Shown: positions 8,101-17,213 of the stretch, one piece after another
Numbering within the stretch: position 1 is the stretch's first letter
Layout: the number at the start of each line of letters is the position of its first letter
NCBI GenBank assembly: GCA_947471365.1
Contig: CANIWQ010000002.1
Span: 1 to 64,000, forward strand
DNA from: Gemmatimonadota bacterium
GTDB taxonomy: Bacteria > Gemmatimonadota > Gemmatimonadetes > Gemmatimonadales > Gemmatimonadaceae
Reading direction: 5' to 3'
DNA: 64,000 nucleotides
Made by a program: the position numbers and the translations under genes
The notes under the pieces: generated by a model
Told to the model about the DNA's origin: nothing
The model's input: only the letters and a program-made list of their open reading frames with translations
Databases searched by the model: none

Positions 8101-8868
8101 GTGACTATCCTCGCATTTACCAGAGCCGTCAGTTCACGCATCGCCCAGTGCGAGCTCACGCATCTCGCCCGCGAGCCGATTGATGTAGAACGTGCGCGCG
8201 CGCAGCACGCGGCCTATGAACATTTACTCTCGGACTTGGGCTGCAGCGTGCAACGCGTGGCAGGCGCCGAGGAGCAGGCCGACGCAGTGTTCATTGAGGA
8301 CACGGCCGTGGTGCTGCCAACGATCGCGGTGATGACGCGGCCTGGGGCGCAGTCCCGCCGCGCTGAGGTCGATGCCGTGGCAGCGGCGCTCGCAGCGTAT
8401 CGACCCCTCGCCTTTATCACCGCACCCGGCACCCTCGATGGCGGTGATGTGCTCCGCGCGGGCCGAACGCTGTTTGTGGGACGCAGCACACGCACCAACG
8501 ACGCCGGTATCGCTCAGCTGCGGGCCTTTGCTGCGCCGCAGGGATTCACGGTGAGTCAGATTGACGTTGGGGGCGCGCTGCATTTGAAGTCGGCGGTCAC
8601 CGAGGTGAATGCGAACACGCTCTTGGTGAACTCCGCGTGGGTGGACGTGCGTCAGTTCCGCGAATGGCAGATTATTGACGTGGATCCTGAGGAGCCGGCC
8701 GCGGCCAACGTACTGCGCATTGGCAATGCGCTGGTGCACGGCGTCGCGTATCCGCGCACCCGCGCACGGCTCGAGGCGGCTGGGTGTCGTGTGCACGCCG
8801 TGGATGTGTCCGAGCTCGCCAAGGCTGAGGGCGCTGTCACCTGCTGTAGTGTGCTGGTGGAGCTATAG
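8101..8868 (+). CDS. ddaH: N(G),N(G)-dimethylarginine dimethylaminohydrolase (dimethylargininase)
   Basis: A 255-residue enzyme of the amidinotransferase fold that hydrolyses methylated arginines to citrulline and methylamines. Family landmarks are FTRAVSSRIAQCELTHL near the N-terminus, FIEDTAVVL, GTLDGGDVL, the catalytic-histidine strand GGALHLKSAVT, and the C-terminal cysteine in GAVTCCSVLVEL. GTG 8101 is chosen because VTILAFTRAVS matches family starts and gives the usual length of about 255 residues; the frame is open another 26 codons upstream without similarity. A divergent amino-acid permease suggests a small arginine-derivative uptake and degradation unit. Confidence 0.88.
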   Translation: MTILAFTRAVSSRIAQCELTHLAREPIDVERARAQHAAYEHLLSDLGCSVQRVAGAEEQADAVFIEDTAVVLPTIAVMTRPGAQSRRAEVDAVAAALAAYRPLAFITAPGTLDGGDVLRAGRTLFVGRSTRTNDAGIAQLRAFAAPQGFTVSQIDVGGALHLKSAVTEVNANTLLVNSAWVDVRQFREWQIIDVDPEEPAAANVLRIGNALVHGVAYPRTRARLEAAGCRVHAVDVSELAKAEGAVTCCSVLVEL

Positions 8869-8951
8869 GGCAACGAGGGACGCGTGCGCGATCACGCCAG
8901 AATTTGATTCTCACGGTGTCTGCTGTTCGTCATCCTTCATTCCGACATTCC

Positions 8952-10424
8952 ATGAAACGCTTTCTGCAACTCTTGGGCGCCGTCGTCGTTGCAATCGTGG
9001 GGGTTCTCGTCGTAAACACGATGCGATCGGCGCGTGCGGCCGATGCCGCCGTGGTGCCCGTGGATGTGGCGGTCGACTCCGTTGGGGCCATCGGGCGTTT
9101 CTCCAAAGCGCTCACCTTCCCGACGATTTCGTATGATCCGGGAACGCATCCCACCGACAGCGCCGCATTCCGCGCGCTGCAGGCGCACTTCGTCACGAGC
9201 TTTCCGCTTGTCCATCAGAAGCTGAAACGCGAGACGATTGGGCTCGCGCTGTTGTATAGCTGGCCTGGCAGCGACCCGTCGCTCGATCCCGTGGTGTTGA
9301 TGGGGCATCAAGATGTGGTGCCCGTCATCCCGGGCACCGAGAACCGCTGGGAGCAGCCGCCGTTTGGCGGTGTGGTGAATGGCGGATACATCTGGGGCCG
9401 CGGGTCGCTCGACGACAAAGTCTCGGTACTCGCCATTCTCGAGAGCATTGAGGGGTTGCTACGCGCGGGATTTCAGCCGAAGCACACGATCTATCTGGCG
9501 TTCGGGCACGATGAAGAGATTGGCGGGCATGGCGCGGAAACGTTGCGCGACACGCTTATTGCGCGCGGCCTCAAGCACGCGGCGCTCGTGATTGACGAAG
9601 GCGGCACCGTCACCGACGGCGCGGCACTCGGCGTGACAGGCAAAGTCGCCTTGATCGGCGTGGCGGAAAAAGGATATCTGACGCTCGAACTTACGGCGAA
9701 CGGCAAGGGCGGCCATTCGTCCACGCCGCCCGCCCATTCGGCGATCGGCGTGCTCGCCACCGCGATTACCAAATTGGAAGCCTCGCCCTTTCCCATGACG
9801 CTCGACGGCCCCACCGAAGCCATGCTCGAGTCGGTGCGCGCGCGCATGCCATTCAGCCGCCGTCTGGCGCTCTCCAATCTGTGGTTGCTCCGCGGCGCGG
9901 TGGTGCGCGCGCTCAGCGCGGCACCGATGTCCGCGTCGATGATGCGAACCACCACCGCCGTGACGATCATCGGTGGCGGCGTGAAGGCGAATGTGCTGCC
10001 GATCGACGCCAAGGCGTCGGTGAACTTCCGTATTCGCCCGGGTGAGTCCGTGGCGAGTGTGACCGCGCGGGTGGTGCAGACCATCAACGACACATCGGTC
10101 CACGTGGCCGCGGTGGGCTTTGCGCGCGAGCCCTCGACGGTCAGCGACGCCAATGGTGCGGGATTTGCCGCCATCTCGCAGTCGGTACGCGAAGTGATGG
10201 GTGGAGCCGATGTGACGGTCGCACCATTTCTCCTGATGGCCGGCACGGATGCACGGGCCTGGTCGGCGAAGAGTTCGCAGGTGTTCCGTTTTATTGCCGC
10301 ACCACCGGACGCCGATGTGCTCACACGCGTCCATGGAACGAATGAGCGGGTCACCCCCGCCGCGTATCTGACGGCCGTGCGGTTCTTCGACCGACTGGTG
10401 CACCACACCGACGATCTTCCATAG
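8952..10424 (+). CDS. M20 family metallopeptidase, PM20D1/carboxypeptidase S-like, exported
   Basis: A 490-residue di-zinc hydrolase with an N-terminal signal/anchor (MKRFLQLLGAVVVAIVGVLVV, broken here as MKRFLQLLGAVV then AIVGVLVV). Metal-site motifs are MGHQDVVPV (His, Asp), GRGSLDDK (bridging Asp), GHDEEIGG (catalytic Glu pair), a MAGTDAR Asp and a late His (TRVHGTNERV). The order matches PM20D1 and yeast carboxypeptidase S, which cut or form N-acyl amino acids or dipeptides. ATG 8952 starts the signal. It is probably periplasmic or inner-membrane anchored; the substrate is not deducible. Confidence 0.85.
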   Translation: MKRFLQLLGAVVVAIVGVLVVNTMRSARAADAAVVPVDVAVDSVGAIGRFSKALTFPTISYDPGTHPTDSAAFRALQAHFVTSFPLVHQKLKRETIGLALLYSWPGSDPSLDPVVLMGHQDVVPVIPGTENRWEQPPFGGVVNGGYIWGRGSLDDKVSVLAILESIEGLLRAGFQPKHTIYLAFGHDEEIGGHGAETLRDTLIARGLKHAALVIDEGGTVTDGAALGVTGKVALIGVAEKGYLTLELTANGKGGHSSTPPAHSAIGVLATAITKLEASPFPMTLDGPTEAMLESVRARMPFSRRLALSNLWLLRGAVVRALSAAPMSASMMRTTTAVTIIGGGVKANVLPIDAKASVNFRIRPGESVASVTARVVQTINDTSVHVAAVGFAREPSTVSDANGAGFAAISQSVREVMGGADVTVAPFLLMAGTDARAWSAKSSQVFRFIAAPPDADVLTRVHGTNERVTPAAYLTAVRFFDRLVHHTDDLP

Positions 10425-10469
10425 CCGGTCGGGAACGAACCCGCGGTTCTTCGGCGTTCAGTGTTTGAG

Positions 10470-10592
10470 ATGAGCCGTGCAAAGCAAAAGTGGTTCCGGC
10501 GCCTTGGCGTCGTTGGGGGGCTGCTCTTTCTGGCGAAGGGGCTCCTCTGGCTATCCATCCCCGCCTTGTTGACCCTGCAATGCGGGGCATGA
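10470..10592 (+). CDS. Small single-span membrane protein (40 residues)
   Basis: An ATG-TGA frame of 41 codons: a basic start (MSRAKQKWFRRLG) and a hydrophobic segment (LLFLAKGLLWLSIPALL). The pattern basic-R-R-L-G followed by KGLLWL resembles small hypothetical membrane proteins seen in many GC-rich genomes. It lies 45 bases after the M20 peptidase. No strong Shine-Dalgarno is seen; function unknown. Confidence 0.45.
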   Translation: MSRAKQKWFRRLGVVGGLLFLAKGLLWLSIPALLTLQCGA

Positions 10593-10882
10593 TGGCGCTG
10601 GGCTGAACGGAGTGTGATCGGTACCAAACCGCGAGAGCGGAGGCCGATGTGCCGCGGTGAGCTTGGCTGTTGGGCGGATTTCCTCTGCCCAAGTGGGTGG
10701 GCGCTCAGTATCTTCCGTGATCTCCTGCCTCACGCTGCTCGGAGCTCCGATGCCGACGCCTAGTCGATTTAACGAGTTCGCCTCGCTCGCCAGCCTCGCC
10801 ATCGCGACGGTGTATGAGTTGGCGCGCGGTGACGCATTCGTGGCGGCGCGAAAGGTCGAACACTGCCACGATCGAGCGTTGT
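10593..10882 (+). other. Non-coding or leader region before the DUF5916 gene
   Basis: A stretch of about 290 bases without a recognised conserved gene. It holds a possible 47-codon frame at 10750-10893 (listed separately). I see no clear terminator, promoter hexamers or RNA motif. Confidence 0.3.
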
Positions 10883-10893
10883 TTGGCCGCTGA
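10750..10893 (+). CDS. Possible small protein (47 residues) upstream of the DUF5916 gene
   Basis: ATG 10750 is preceded by GGAG at 5-base spacing. The frame encodes MPTPSRFNEFASLASLAIA followed by a charged C-terminus and stops at 10891-10893, overlapping the inferred TTG start of the DUF5916 gene by 11 bases. It may be a coupling leader peptide or chance. No homologue is recognised. Confidence 0.3.
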   Translation: MPTPSRFNEFASLASLAIATVYELARGDAFVAARKVEHCHDRALFGR

Positions 10894-13459
10894 GTCTTGC
10901 CGCAGGCGCATCGGACAAACAACCCGACTGGCCGCACTATGTGTCGCGCTGAACGGCGTGGCGGTTGGTGCTGCGTATTCGCAGGCGACCGTGCAATCTG
11001 GGCCTGCGGCGTCCGCAGCGCCAAGGCCCGCTGCGGGTGCTATGACCGCCCGCGCGGTGCGAACGGCCACGCCTCCCGTCATCGATGGTCGCGACGACGA
11101 TGCCGCTTGGGCCACGGCCCCGCGGTTGACCGACTTTCGCCAGTTCGATCCTGGGGAGAACCTGGACCCTTCGTTCCGTTCCGAAGCGCGCGTCCTCTTT
11201 GATGATCGCTATCTCTATGTGCTGGTGCGCGCCTTTGATCCGCACCCGGACAGTATCGTCACGCTCTTGAGCCGGCGCGACGTGAAAACCGCCAGCGATC
11301 AACTCAAAATCGTGATTGACGCCTTCCACGACGGTCGTACCGGTGTGGAAATGGCCGTGAACCCGGCCGGCGTAAAGCGCGACTACTCGATCTACAGCGA
11401 CGGCATCGAAGACCAGACCTGGGATGGCGTGTGGGATGCCGCGACGCGCATTGACGCGCTCGGGTGGATCGCCGAGTTTCGCGTGCCCTTTAGTCAGCTG
11501 CGCTTTAATCCGATGGCCGAGCACACATTCGGATTCGGCATCTGGCGCGACATTGCACGCTTCAATGAACGCGACGCTTGGCCGGTGTACCGCTTGTCGA
11601 AGAGCGGGGTGATCTCACAGCTCGGCACACTCACCGGCATCACGGGCATCGCACCGGTCACGCGCTTGGAGTTGCTCCCCTACGGCGTTGCCAAGAATGC
11701 GAGCGAACCAACAGCCACCGGTGCGCGGTCCGTGAACCACGGAACGGTGGGGCTCGACATCAAAGCCGGGCTGACATCCAACGTCACGGTGGACGCCACG
11801 ATCAATCCGGACTTCGGTCAGGTCGAAGCCGATCCCGCAGTGCTCAATCTTTCGGCGTTTGAAATTCGCTTTGATGAACGTCGACCCTTCTTTCAAGAAG
11901 GCGCGGGGCTCTACCGTTGCTCCGGGCCGTGCGAGGGAATCTTCTACACGCGGCGCATTGGGCGCACGCCGCAGTTGCGCGCGTCAGCGAACGATCCGTG
12001 GTTTACGCCGATTGTCGGCGCCGCGAAACTCACCGGACGCTTTACCGACGGCACCGCCGTCGGAATCGTGGAGACGGTGACCGATCGCGTGATCGGATCC
12101 AACGGCACGACCATCGAACCGCGCACCAATTATCTCGTACTGCGTGGGGTGCGCGAATTTGATCGCGGGCTCTCGCAGTTCGGATTTGAAATTACCGACG
12201 TGCGCCGTTCGCTTGACGCGGCCACTGAACCGTATTTACGTCGGTCCGCCACGATGGCGGTGCTGCAAGGGTACACGCGACTCTTCAGCGATGACTGGCG
12301 CGCCATGATGTACGCCGGCGTCAATCATGTGGACGGGAGCCGGTCGGCGATCGCGCTCACCCAGCTCGGGAGCGTCCACTACTTTCAGCGGCCCGACGGC
12401 GACGAACATTTTGACTCCACGCGAACCGCCCTCGGTGGATATGTGATTGGCGGCGAACTCACCAAACTCGCGGGGCGCGTGCGGTATGACGGATTCTACC
12501 GCTATGCCACCGGTGGCATCGAAGCCAACGATTTTGGGTTCGTGACGCTCGTCAACGACGTGAGCGCGCGCCATCAAATCGATTTTCTTCAACGGACGCC
12601 CACCGACTGGTTTCGGTCGGCCTTCACGTCGCTCGCGCTCGACTCCCATTGGACGACGAGCGGCTTGCCCACGTCGGAAGTGTTTCAGGCGCGGTCCAGC
12701 ATGGTGTTGCCGAACTACTGGGGCGGTATCGTCACGTACACGTTAAGTGAATTTGGCGGCACGTACTGCGTGAGCTGTGCGCGTGGTGGTCCGGCACTGC
12801 GCCAATCACCCAAGCACGGGATTCGCCTCGACCTCACCCCCGATCCGCGCCTCAAACTATTGCCGCACGCCGCGCTGCGCGCGGGCACCAGTGACGAAGG
12901 GCGCTCGTCCTACCGCGGCGGCGACCTCGGCGCTGACCTCCGGGTGGCGAGCCGCTTTTCGGCATCGCTCGGCGGCTCGTTTGACCATGTGGTGAACGAT
13001 CAACAGTGGGTGGCCAACTACGGTGACCCCCTACGCGACAGCACGCACTACACCTTTGCCCGCCTCGACCAGAACATTCTGGCGCTCACCGCCCGGATCA
13101 ACTGGACGGCAACGCCGAATCTGTCATTCCAACTCTACGGGCAGCCGTTCGTGAGCACGGGATCGTACGACGCGTGGCGACAACTCGCCTCGCCGCATGC
13201 GTCGAGTTACGACGCGCGATTCCGCATGTACAGTGCGAGTGCGCCCAGCGGCTTCAATGTGAAGCAGTTCAACTCGAACATCGTCGTGCGCTGGGAGTAT
13301 CGTCCGGCCAGCACCCTGTTTGTGGTCTGGCAGCAGGGGCGCCTCCAGAGTGATCGCGACCATGGCAGCTTTGATGCAACACGGGACGTGACGCATATTT
13401 TTGCGTCGCGTCCCGACAACACCGTGCTCGTGAAAATGAGTTGGTGGCTCAACCCCTAG
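10883..13459 (+). CDS. DUF5916 outer-membrane protein with CBM9-like N-terminal domain
   Basis: About 858 residues. After a signal peptide (LAALCVALNGVAVGAAYSQA) comes a carbohydrate-binding-family-9-like domain (PPVIDGRDDDAAWATAP, then RVLFDDRYLYVLVRAFD). Next is the DUF5916 region with the diagnostic RPFFQEGAGLYR segment, and a beta-rich C-terminal half with alternating aromatic residues, probably a membrane barrel. The frame is open to an ATG at 10814, but TTG 10883 gives a normal signal peptide and is preferred. These proteins are frequent in Gemmatimonadota and Bacteroidota; function unknown, possibly glycan binding or transport. It ends overlapping the convergent CBS gene by 4 bases. 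Confidence 0.8.
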   Translation: MAAESCRRRIGQTTRLAALCVALNGVAVGAAYSQATVQSGPAASAAPRPAAGAMTARAVRTATPPVIDGRDDDAAWATAPRLTDFRQFDPGENLDPSFRSEARVLFDDRYLYVLVRAFDPHPDSIVTLLSRRDVKTASDQLKIVIDAFHDGRTGVEMAVNPAGVKRDYSIYSDGIEDQTWDGVWDAATRIDALGWIAEFRVPFSQLRFNPMAEHTFGFGIWRDIARFNERDAWPVYRLSKSGVISQLGTLTGITGIAPVTRLELLPYGVAKNASEPTATGARSVNHGTVGLDIKAGLTSNVTVDATINPDFGQVEADPAVLNLSAFEIRFDERRPFFQEGAGLYRCSGPCEGIFYTRRIGRTPQLRASANDPWFTPIVGAAKLTGRFTDGTAVGIVETVTDRVIGSNGTTIEPRTNYLVLRGVREFDRGLSQFGFEITDVRRSLDAATEPYLRRSATMAVLQGYTRLFSDDWRAMMYAGVNHVDGSRSAIALTQLGSVHYFQRPDGDEHFDSTRTALGGYVIGGELTKLAGRVRYDGFYRYATGGIEANDFGFVTLVNDVSARHQIDFLQRTPTDWFRSAFTSLALDSHWTTSGLPTSEVFQARSSMVLPNYWGGIVTYTLSEFGGTYCVSCARGGPALRQSPKHGIRLDLTPDPRLKLLPHAALRAGTSDEGRSSYRGGDLGADLRVASRFSASLGGSFDHVVNDQQWVANYGDPLRDSTHYTFARLDQNILALTARINWTATPNLSFQLYGQPFVSTGSYDAWRQLASPHASSYDARFRMYSASAPSGFNVKQFNSNIVVRWEYRPASTLFVVWQQGRLQSDRDHGSFDATRDVTHIFASRPDNTVLVKMSWWLNP

Positions 13460-14112
13460 CGGGGGCGCGGACTCACGATGCGCAGGATGTTGAGCACTTT
13501 GTGTCCCGACTTCCACAAGTCGTCGAGAAACATCTCCATCCGTCCGCCGCGAAAGCGAACCACGCACACGGGCCGGTCGCCCTGCTCAGTGACGATGAAG
13601 CTATTCACGCGCACCCCGCGGCGGCGCGTCGCGTCGGCCAACCAGACGAAAATGTCTTCGCCGACCGTCACGTCGAAGGTCACGCGCGCATCGCCAGGCG
13701 CCGTCTCGAGAATTTTGGCAAAGGCCTGAAAAATATCGGACTCGGTGATGATCCCCACCAACGTGCCGTCGCGCACCACGGGGAGGGCGCCGATTTTTTC
13801 ACGACGCATCGCGGCCGCGGCTTCCTCGATCGGCGATTCCGGCGTGGTGGTACTCGGATCGTGCCGCATCACGTCGCCGGCCGTGAGAACGGCCGAGTGA
13901 CTGTCCGGTGCGAGTGGATCGAATTTGGCAGGGAGCGCACGCAGTAAGTCCGTGAGCGAGAGCAGCCCCACCACTTTGGGCGTGCCATCACGAATCGCCA
14001 GCACCGGGAGATTCCGGATATTGCGCGATTTCATCAATGCCGCGGCCTGAGCCACGGGCATGTTCCGTTCAATGCTAAGCACGTCCCGCGTCATCCACAT
14101 GCTGACGATCAT
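13456..14112 (-). CDS. CBS-domain protein with ACT-like tail
   Basis: A 218-residue cytoplasmic protein. Two CBS motifs form a Bateman module: residues 5-58 (VSMWMTRDVLSIERNMPVAQ onward, LPVLAIRDG, VVGLLSLTDLLRAL) and about 77-135 (DVMRHDPSTTTPESPIEEAA, IGALPVVRDGTLVGIITESD). The C-terminal 70 residues look like an ACT-type strand-helix regulatory fold. Such proteins bind adenosyl ligands and sense energy state. A good RBS (AGGGAGGG) precedes ATG 14112. The target protein is unknown. Confidence 0.8.
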   Translation of the reverse strand: MIVSMWMTRDVLSIERNMPVAQAAALMKSRNIRNLPVLAIRDGTPKVVGLLSLTDLLRALPAKFDPLAPDSHSAVLTAGDVMRHDPSTTTPESPIEEAAAAMRREKIGALPVVRDGTLVGIITESDIFQAFAKILETAPGDARVTFDVTVGEDIFVWLADATRRRGVRVNSFIVTEQGDRPVCVVRFRGGRMEMFLDDLWKSGHKVLNILRIVSPRPR

Positions 14113-14154
14113 CCACCCTCCCTTCGGTCCACGCGCGTCGTGCTCGTTACGGAT

Positions 14155-15066
14155 TTAGGGCGGCGGAGCCGCCCCACCGTGCGTACGCCACGGCACTTCT
14201 TTCATCCCGAGGAGCTTCACACGACGTTCAGTAAGCTCCCGCAAAAAACTGTCGCTCAACAACACAGCTAAGTCTCGTTGCCGCCACGCCGCTCCCCAGG
14301 CGTCTACGCCGTCGGTGAGTGCACGCAACTCTGCGTCGTCGTAGCCCGGATGCACCACCACCCGCGTGACACCCGCCGGCGCGCCGCGCACCACGGCTTC
14401 GTACCAACGCGGCCATCGCGCCGGCGTTTCTGCTGGCGTGATCGCCGTGCTCACTTCGAACATCGGCCCCGTACCGAGGGCCACGGCCAACGTTCCCCAC
14501 TCGGTTGGACCGGTGCGAGACAGCACCACGGTCACCGCTTCGTCCGCCACGATCCGAACCAAGGCGTCGGCAAACCGTCCACCGCCGCCATACAACGCAT
14601 TCTTGTGCACATCGAGATGCGTGACATGCACCCCCGCGGCGCGCGCCAGCATCAGCTGCGCGCGAATCTCCTGCTCCACCTCGCGTGCATCGGCACGCGA
14701 TCCGTCAAAGTGGCGCCGAAAGGCGCCGGTGCTGTCGGTCAGCGAGCGCACGACGGACGCCGGCATCACCGGACGCCACCGCGCGTGCGGCCACTCAGCG
14801 CTCAACACCACGTGCAAGCCGACGTCCACTTCGGGATGCGCCCGCAACCACGCGGCTGCGTCGTCGAAGGCGTCGCCCACGACCATCACGCTCACCGAAC
14901 TCACGGTGCCGCGTGAGACCGCCTCAAAAACGCCGCGGTTTACGGAGCGAGACATCCCCACGTCCACCGCACTCACTACTATGAGTTTCGGCCGCGGGGT
15001 GAACGTTTGTGAGCGTAGCTTTGTAGCAGCCGCGAGAATCGCGACCGCCACAAAAGCATATCGCAT
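14155..15066 (-). CDS. ChbG/YdjC-like carbohydrate deacetylase, exported
   Basis: 303 residues with a signal peptide (MRYAFVAVAILAAATKLRSQ). The YdjC/ChbG core follows: a VVSAVDVGMSRSVNRGVFEA strand, GLHVVLSAEWP (metal His), HLDVHKNA (the HxxxH-type motif) and VVHPGYDD. Family enzymes deacetylate chito- or cello-oligosaccharides. In most members the first strand reads ADDFG; here the first Asp is Val (AVDVG), so activity may be altered. ATG 15066 is preferred to GTG 15093. It lies 33 bases after the M42-like gene and is probably co-transcribed with it. Confidence 0.7.
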   Translation of the reverse strand: MRYAFVAVAILAAATKLRSQTFTPRPKLIVVSAVDVGMSRSVNRGVFEAVSRGTVSSVSVMVVGDAFDDAAAWLRAHPEVDVGLHVVLSAEWPHARWRPVMPASVVRSLTDSTGAFRRHFDGSRADAREVEQEIRAQLMLARAAGVHVTHLDVHKNALYGGGGRFADALVRIVADEAVTVVLSRTGPTEWGTLAVALGTGPMFEVSTAITPAETPARWPRWYEAVVRGAPAGVTRVVVHPGYDDAELRALTDGVDAWGAAWRQRDLAVLLSDSFLRELTERRVKLLGMKEVPWRTHGGAAPPP

Positions 15067-15099
15067 GCCAATACGTCTAACCGATTGCTGCACTTACAG

Positions 15100-17103
15100 T
15101 TACGGCGCTACGGCGAGGGCAAGAATCAATCGCGAAAGGGCGTCTAAGTCGCGCAGGTCGAGCACTTCGCCTGGGGTATGAGAATAGCGCCCCGGCCAGG
15201 AAAGTCCAATATCCGGTGGGCCGAACCCTCCGATGGCCGACCCGTCGGTGGAGCCGTGCGTGGTCCCCACCTGCAAGGGAATCGCGTTGGCCTTGGCTAC
15301 ACGCATCACACGGTCACGTTCGGCGCGTGGTGCAACGCTGCCATCGTCGAGTCCGCGTAGCACGGCACCTTGGCCGAGTGGCGCGTAGGCAAACATCTGC
15401 TGTTCGAGCGGCGTGTCGGACGACACAAAGGTATCTACGGCGTACACGCGCCGCAGCGATCCGCCCGCCACCGCGCCCCACGCCCGTGCGCCGATGAGCC
15501 CGCCTTCCTCGCCCACCGTCCACACAAAAATCACTTTGTGCTTGAGCGTTGCGGGATTGAGCCGCTGCACGGCGAGCAACAGCGCCGTGGAACCCGTGCG
15601 ATCGTCGGACGAGCGTCCGGTGATTCGGGTGCCAGCGAGACGTGTGGCGTGTTTGTCGCCGAGAATCGCAGAGCCGGTGCGCACGCCGCGCCCGACGAGC
15701 GCGGCGGAGTCGAGTCCAAACCACGCAACGAGCCGCGGCGGACTTTTCACGCGGGCGCTGTCGCGCGGCACGAACACACCAGAGAGCGGGCTCGCGGTGT
15801 TTCCGTTGGCATCGGCGTCAAAGAAGAGCACGGCGGGCTGCCCTTCCCACGCGGACGGAATCACGCCGCCTTTGCGAGTCAGCGTGACGGTGCCGTCGCC
15901 GAGGATGCGATCGACTTCGAAGCTGACTTCGTCGACGTGTGCTACGAAGGCCACGGAATCACGGTCGGGGCCGGCCTCTACAATCAGATTGCCTGTGGCG
16001 TCCACTGTGGCACGCGCACGCGCCCACTCGGGAAGTGCGGCGCGCACGGCATTGCGCACCCGCCACTCGTGGCCGGGAACGCCGGGCAGATCGAGCAGCG
16101 ACATCACCATCCGTTCGGCGTTCTCGTGCGCGTCAGTGCGCGGCCGGCGAGCGACCGCGGCGACGGCGGGAGGCGCGACCCATCCCGCGTCTGCGGCGAG
16201 CGTGGCGCCGGCCGCTTTCGCAGTCGCCTCGAGCAATGCCGCTGCATCGTTGGCGTGAATGGTTTCGACACGTGATCCGGCAAAGCGCACGCGCGCAGAT
16301 AATGCGCGAGCCCCGGCGATGGCGTTGATCTCACGAGCCGAAGCGCCAACGATGAACAATGAATCGACGCGCCCCAGCCGCTGCAGCGCGGCGGTCAGGC
16401 CGCGCCATCCCATGACGTGGCGCGCGGACAGGATGAACACCGTCTCGCCACTCACGACTCGTCCGTCAGCGGCAGTGGCCACGGCGGCGCAGGCGGTACG
16501 GCTCAGCGCCCCGGCCCCGCTGGCATAGCCTTCAAAACTCCACGCCGGACGCGTTGGCGTCACGGGATCGAGCAGCGCGATGCCGATGCGCTCCGCTTCC
16601 GCGCGCGACGACACGCCGACATCCACCCAGAGTTGATCGACGCCGACGACGGTCGTGTCGGCGCGGTGTTGACGGGTGAAGTGTCCATTGGCGATCGCCA
16701 CCACGCCGGCCAGCGGGCCATGCGCGGTGTGAATCTGCACGCGCTGCGCTTCGAGGGACTGATCGGCGAGCGGATGTTCCAGCGCCGTGCCGATGCGATG
16801 CAGGCGCAGGTAGCCGTCGGCGGTGATGGCGCTCACCACGTAGGCGTGCACGTCGAGCCCGCAGGCGACGACGCGACGTGGAGTGCCCTGCCCCACCCGC
16901 TTGATGAGATTACCCGACAGATCGCGCGACCAGCCATGCAACGACTTGAGGAGCGGATCGGTGGCAAGTTCTTCGGCGCCCGGCGGCGCGGTCATCGCCA
17001 TCCAACGCGAAAGTGTTTCCGCGGTACGGGAGGCGTCGCTCTGCGCGCTCAGGCGGGCGGCGACGAGGGCGAGGACGAGAGTGATTTTTGCGATGTTGGT
17101 CAT
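15100..17103 (-). CDS. Tandem M42/M20-type metallopeptidase, exported
   Basis: 667 residues starting at ATG 17103 with a signal peptide (MTNIAKITLVLALVAARLSA). It appears to contain two M42-like peptidase units. The C-terminal unit (from about residue 325) has the metal sites: AHVDEVSF, GRSSDDRTGS, TVGEEGGLIGA, VDTFVSSD and a final SHTPGE. The N-terminal unit has matching landmarks (CGLDVHAY, VDVGVSSRAEAERIGI, YASGAGALSRTA), but the bridging Asp and the EE pair are not evident, so it is probably inactive or structural. It is likely a periplasmic aminopeptidase. It sits 110 bases downstream of the FkbM gene, probably its own unit with the ChbG-like gene. Confidence 0.7.
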   Translation of the reverse strand: MTNIAKITLVLALVAARLSAQSDASRTAETLSRWMAMTAPPGAEELATDPLLKSLHGWSRDLSGNLIKRVGQGTPRRVVACGLDVHAYVVSAITADGYLRLHRIGTALEHPLADQSLEAQRVQIHTAHGPLAGVVAIANGHFTRQHRADTTVVGVDQLWVDVGVSSRAEAERIGIALLDPVTPTRPAWSFEGYASGAGALSRTACAAVATAADGRVVSGETVFILSARHVMGWRGLTAALQRLGRVDSLFIVGASAREINAIAGARALSARVRFAGSRVETIHANDAAALLEATAKAAGATLAADAGWVAPPAVAAVARRPRTDAHENAERMVMSLLDLPGVPGHEWRVRNAVRAALPEWARARATVDATGNLIVEAGPDRDSVAFVAHVDEVSFEVDRILGDGTVTLTRKGGVIPSAWEGQPAVLFFDADANGNTASPLSGVFVPRDSARVKSPPRLVAWFGLDSAALVGRGVRTGSAILGDKHATRLAGTRITGRSSDDRTGSTALLLAVQRLNPATLKHKVIFVWTVGEEGGLIGARAWGAVAGGSLRRVYAVDTFVSSDTPLEQQMFAYAPLGQGAVLRGLDDGSVAPRAERDRVMRVAKANAIPLQVGTTHGSTDGSAIGGFGPPDIGLSWPGRYSHTPGEVLDLRDLDALSRLILALAVAP

Positions 17104-17213
17104 GTCTGTAAGCTGTGGGCGCGAAGGGCTTGGCGGCAATGTGTGTGGCCCGCGCAACACGATAAAAGGCGCGGCGAATGTGGCACCGCCGATGGGGCCG
17201 TGCCTCCGGCCGT

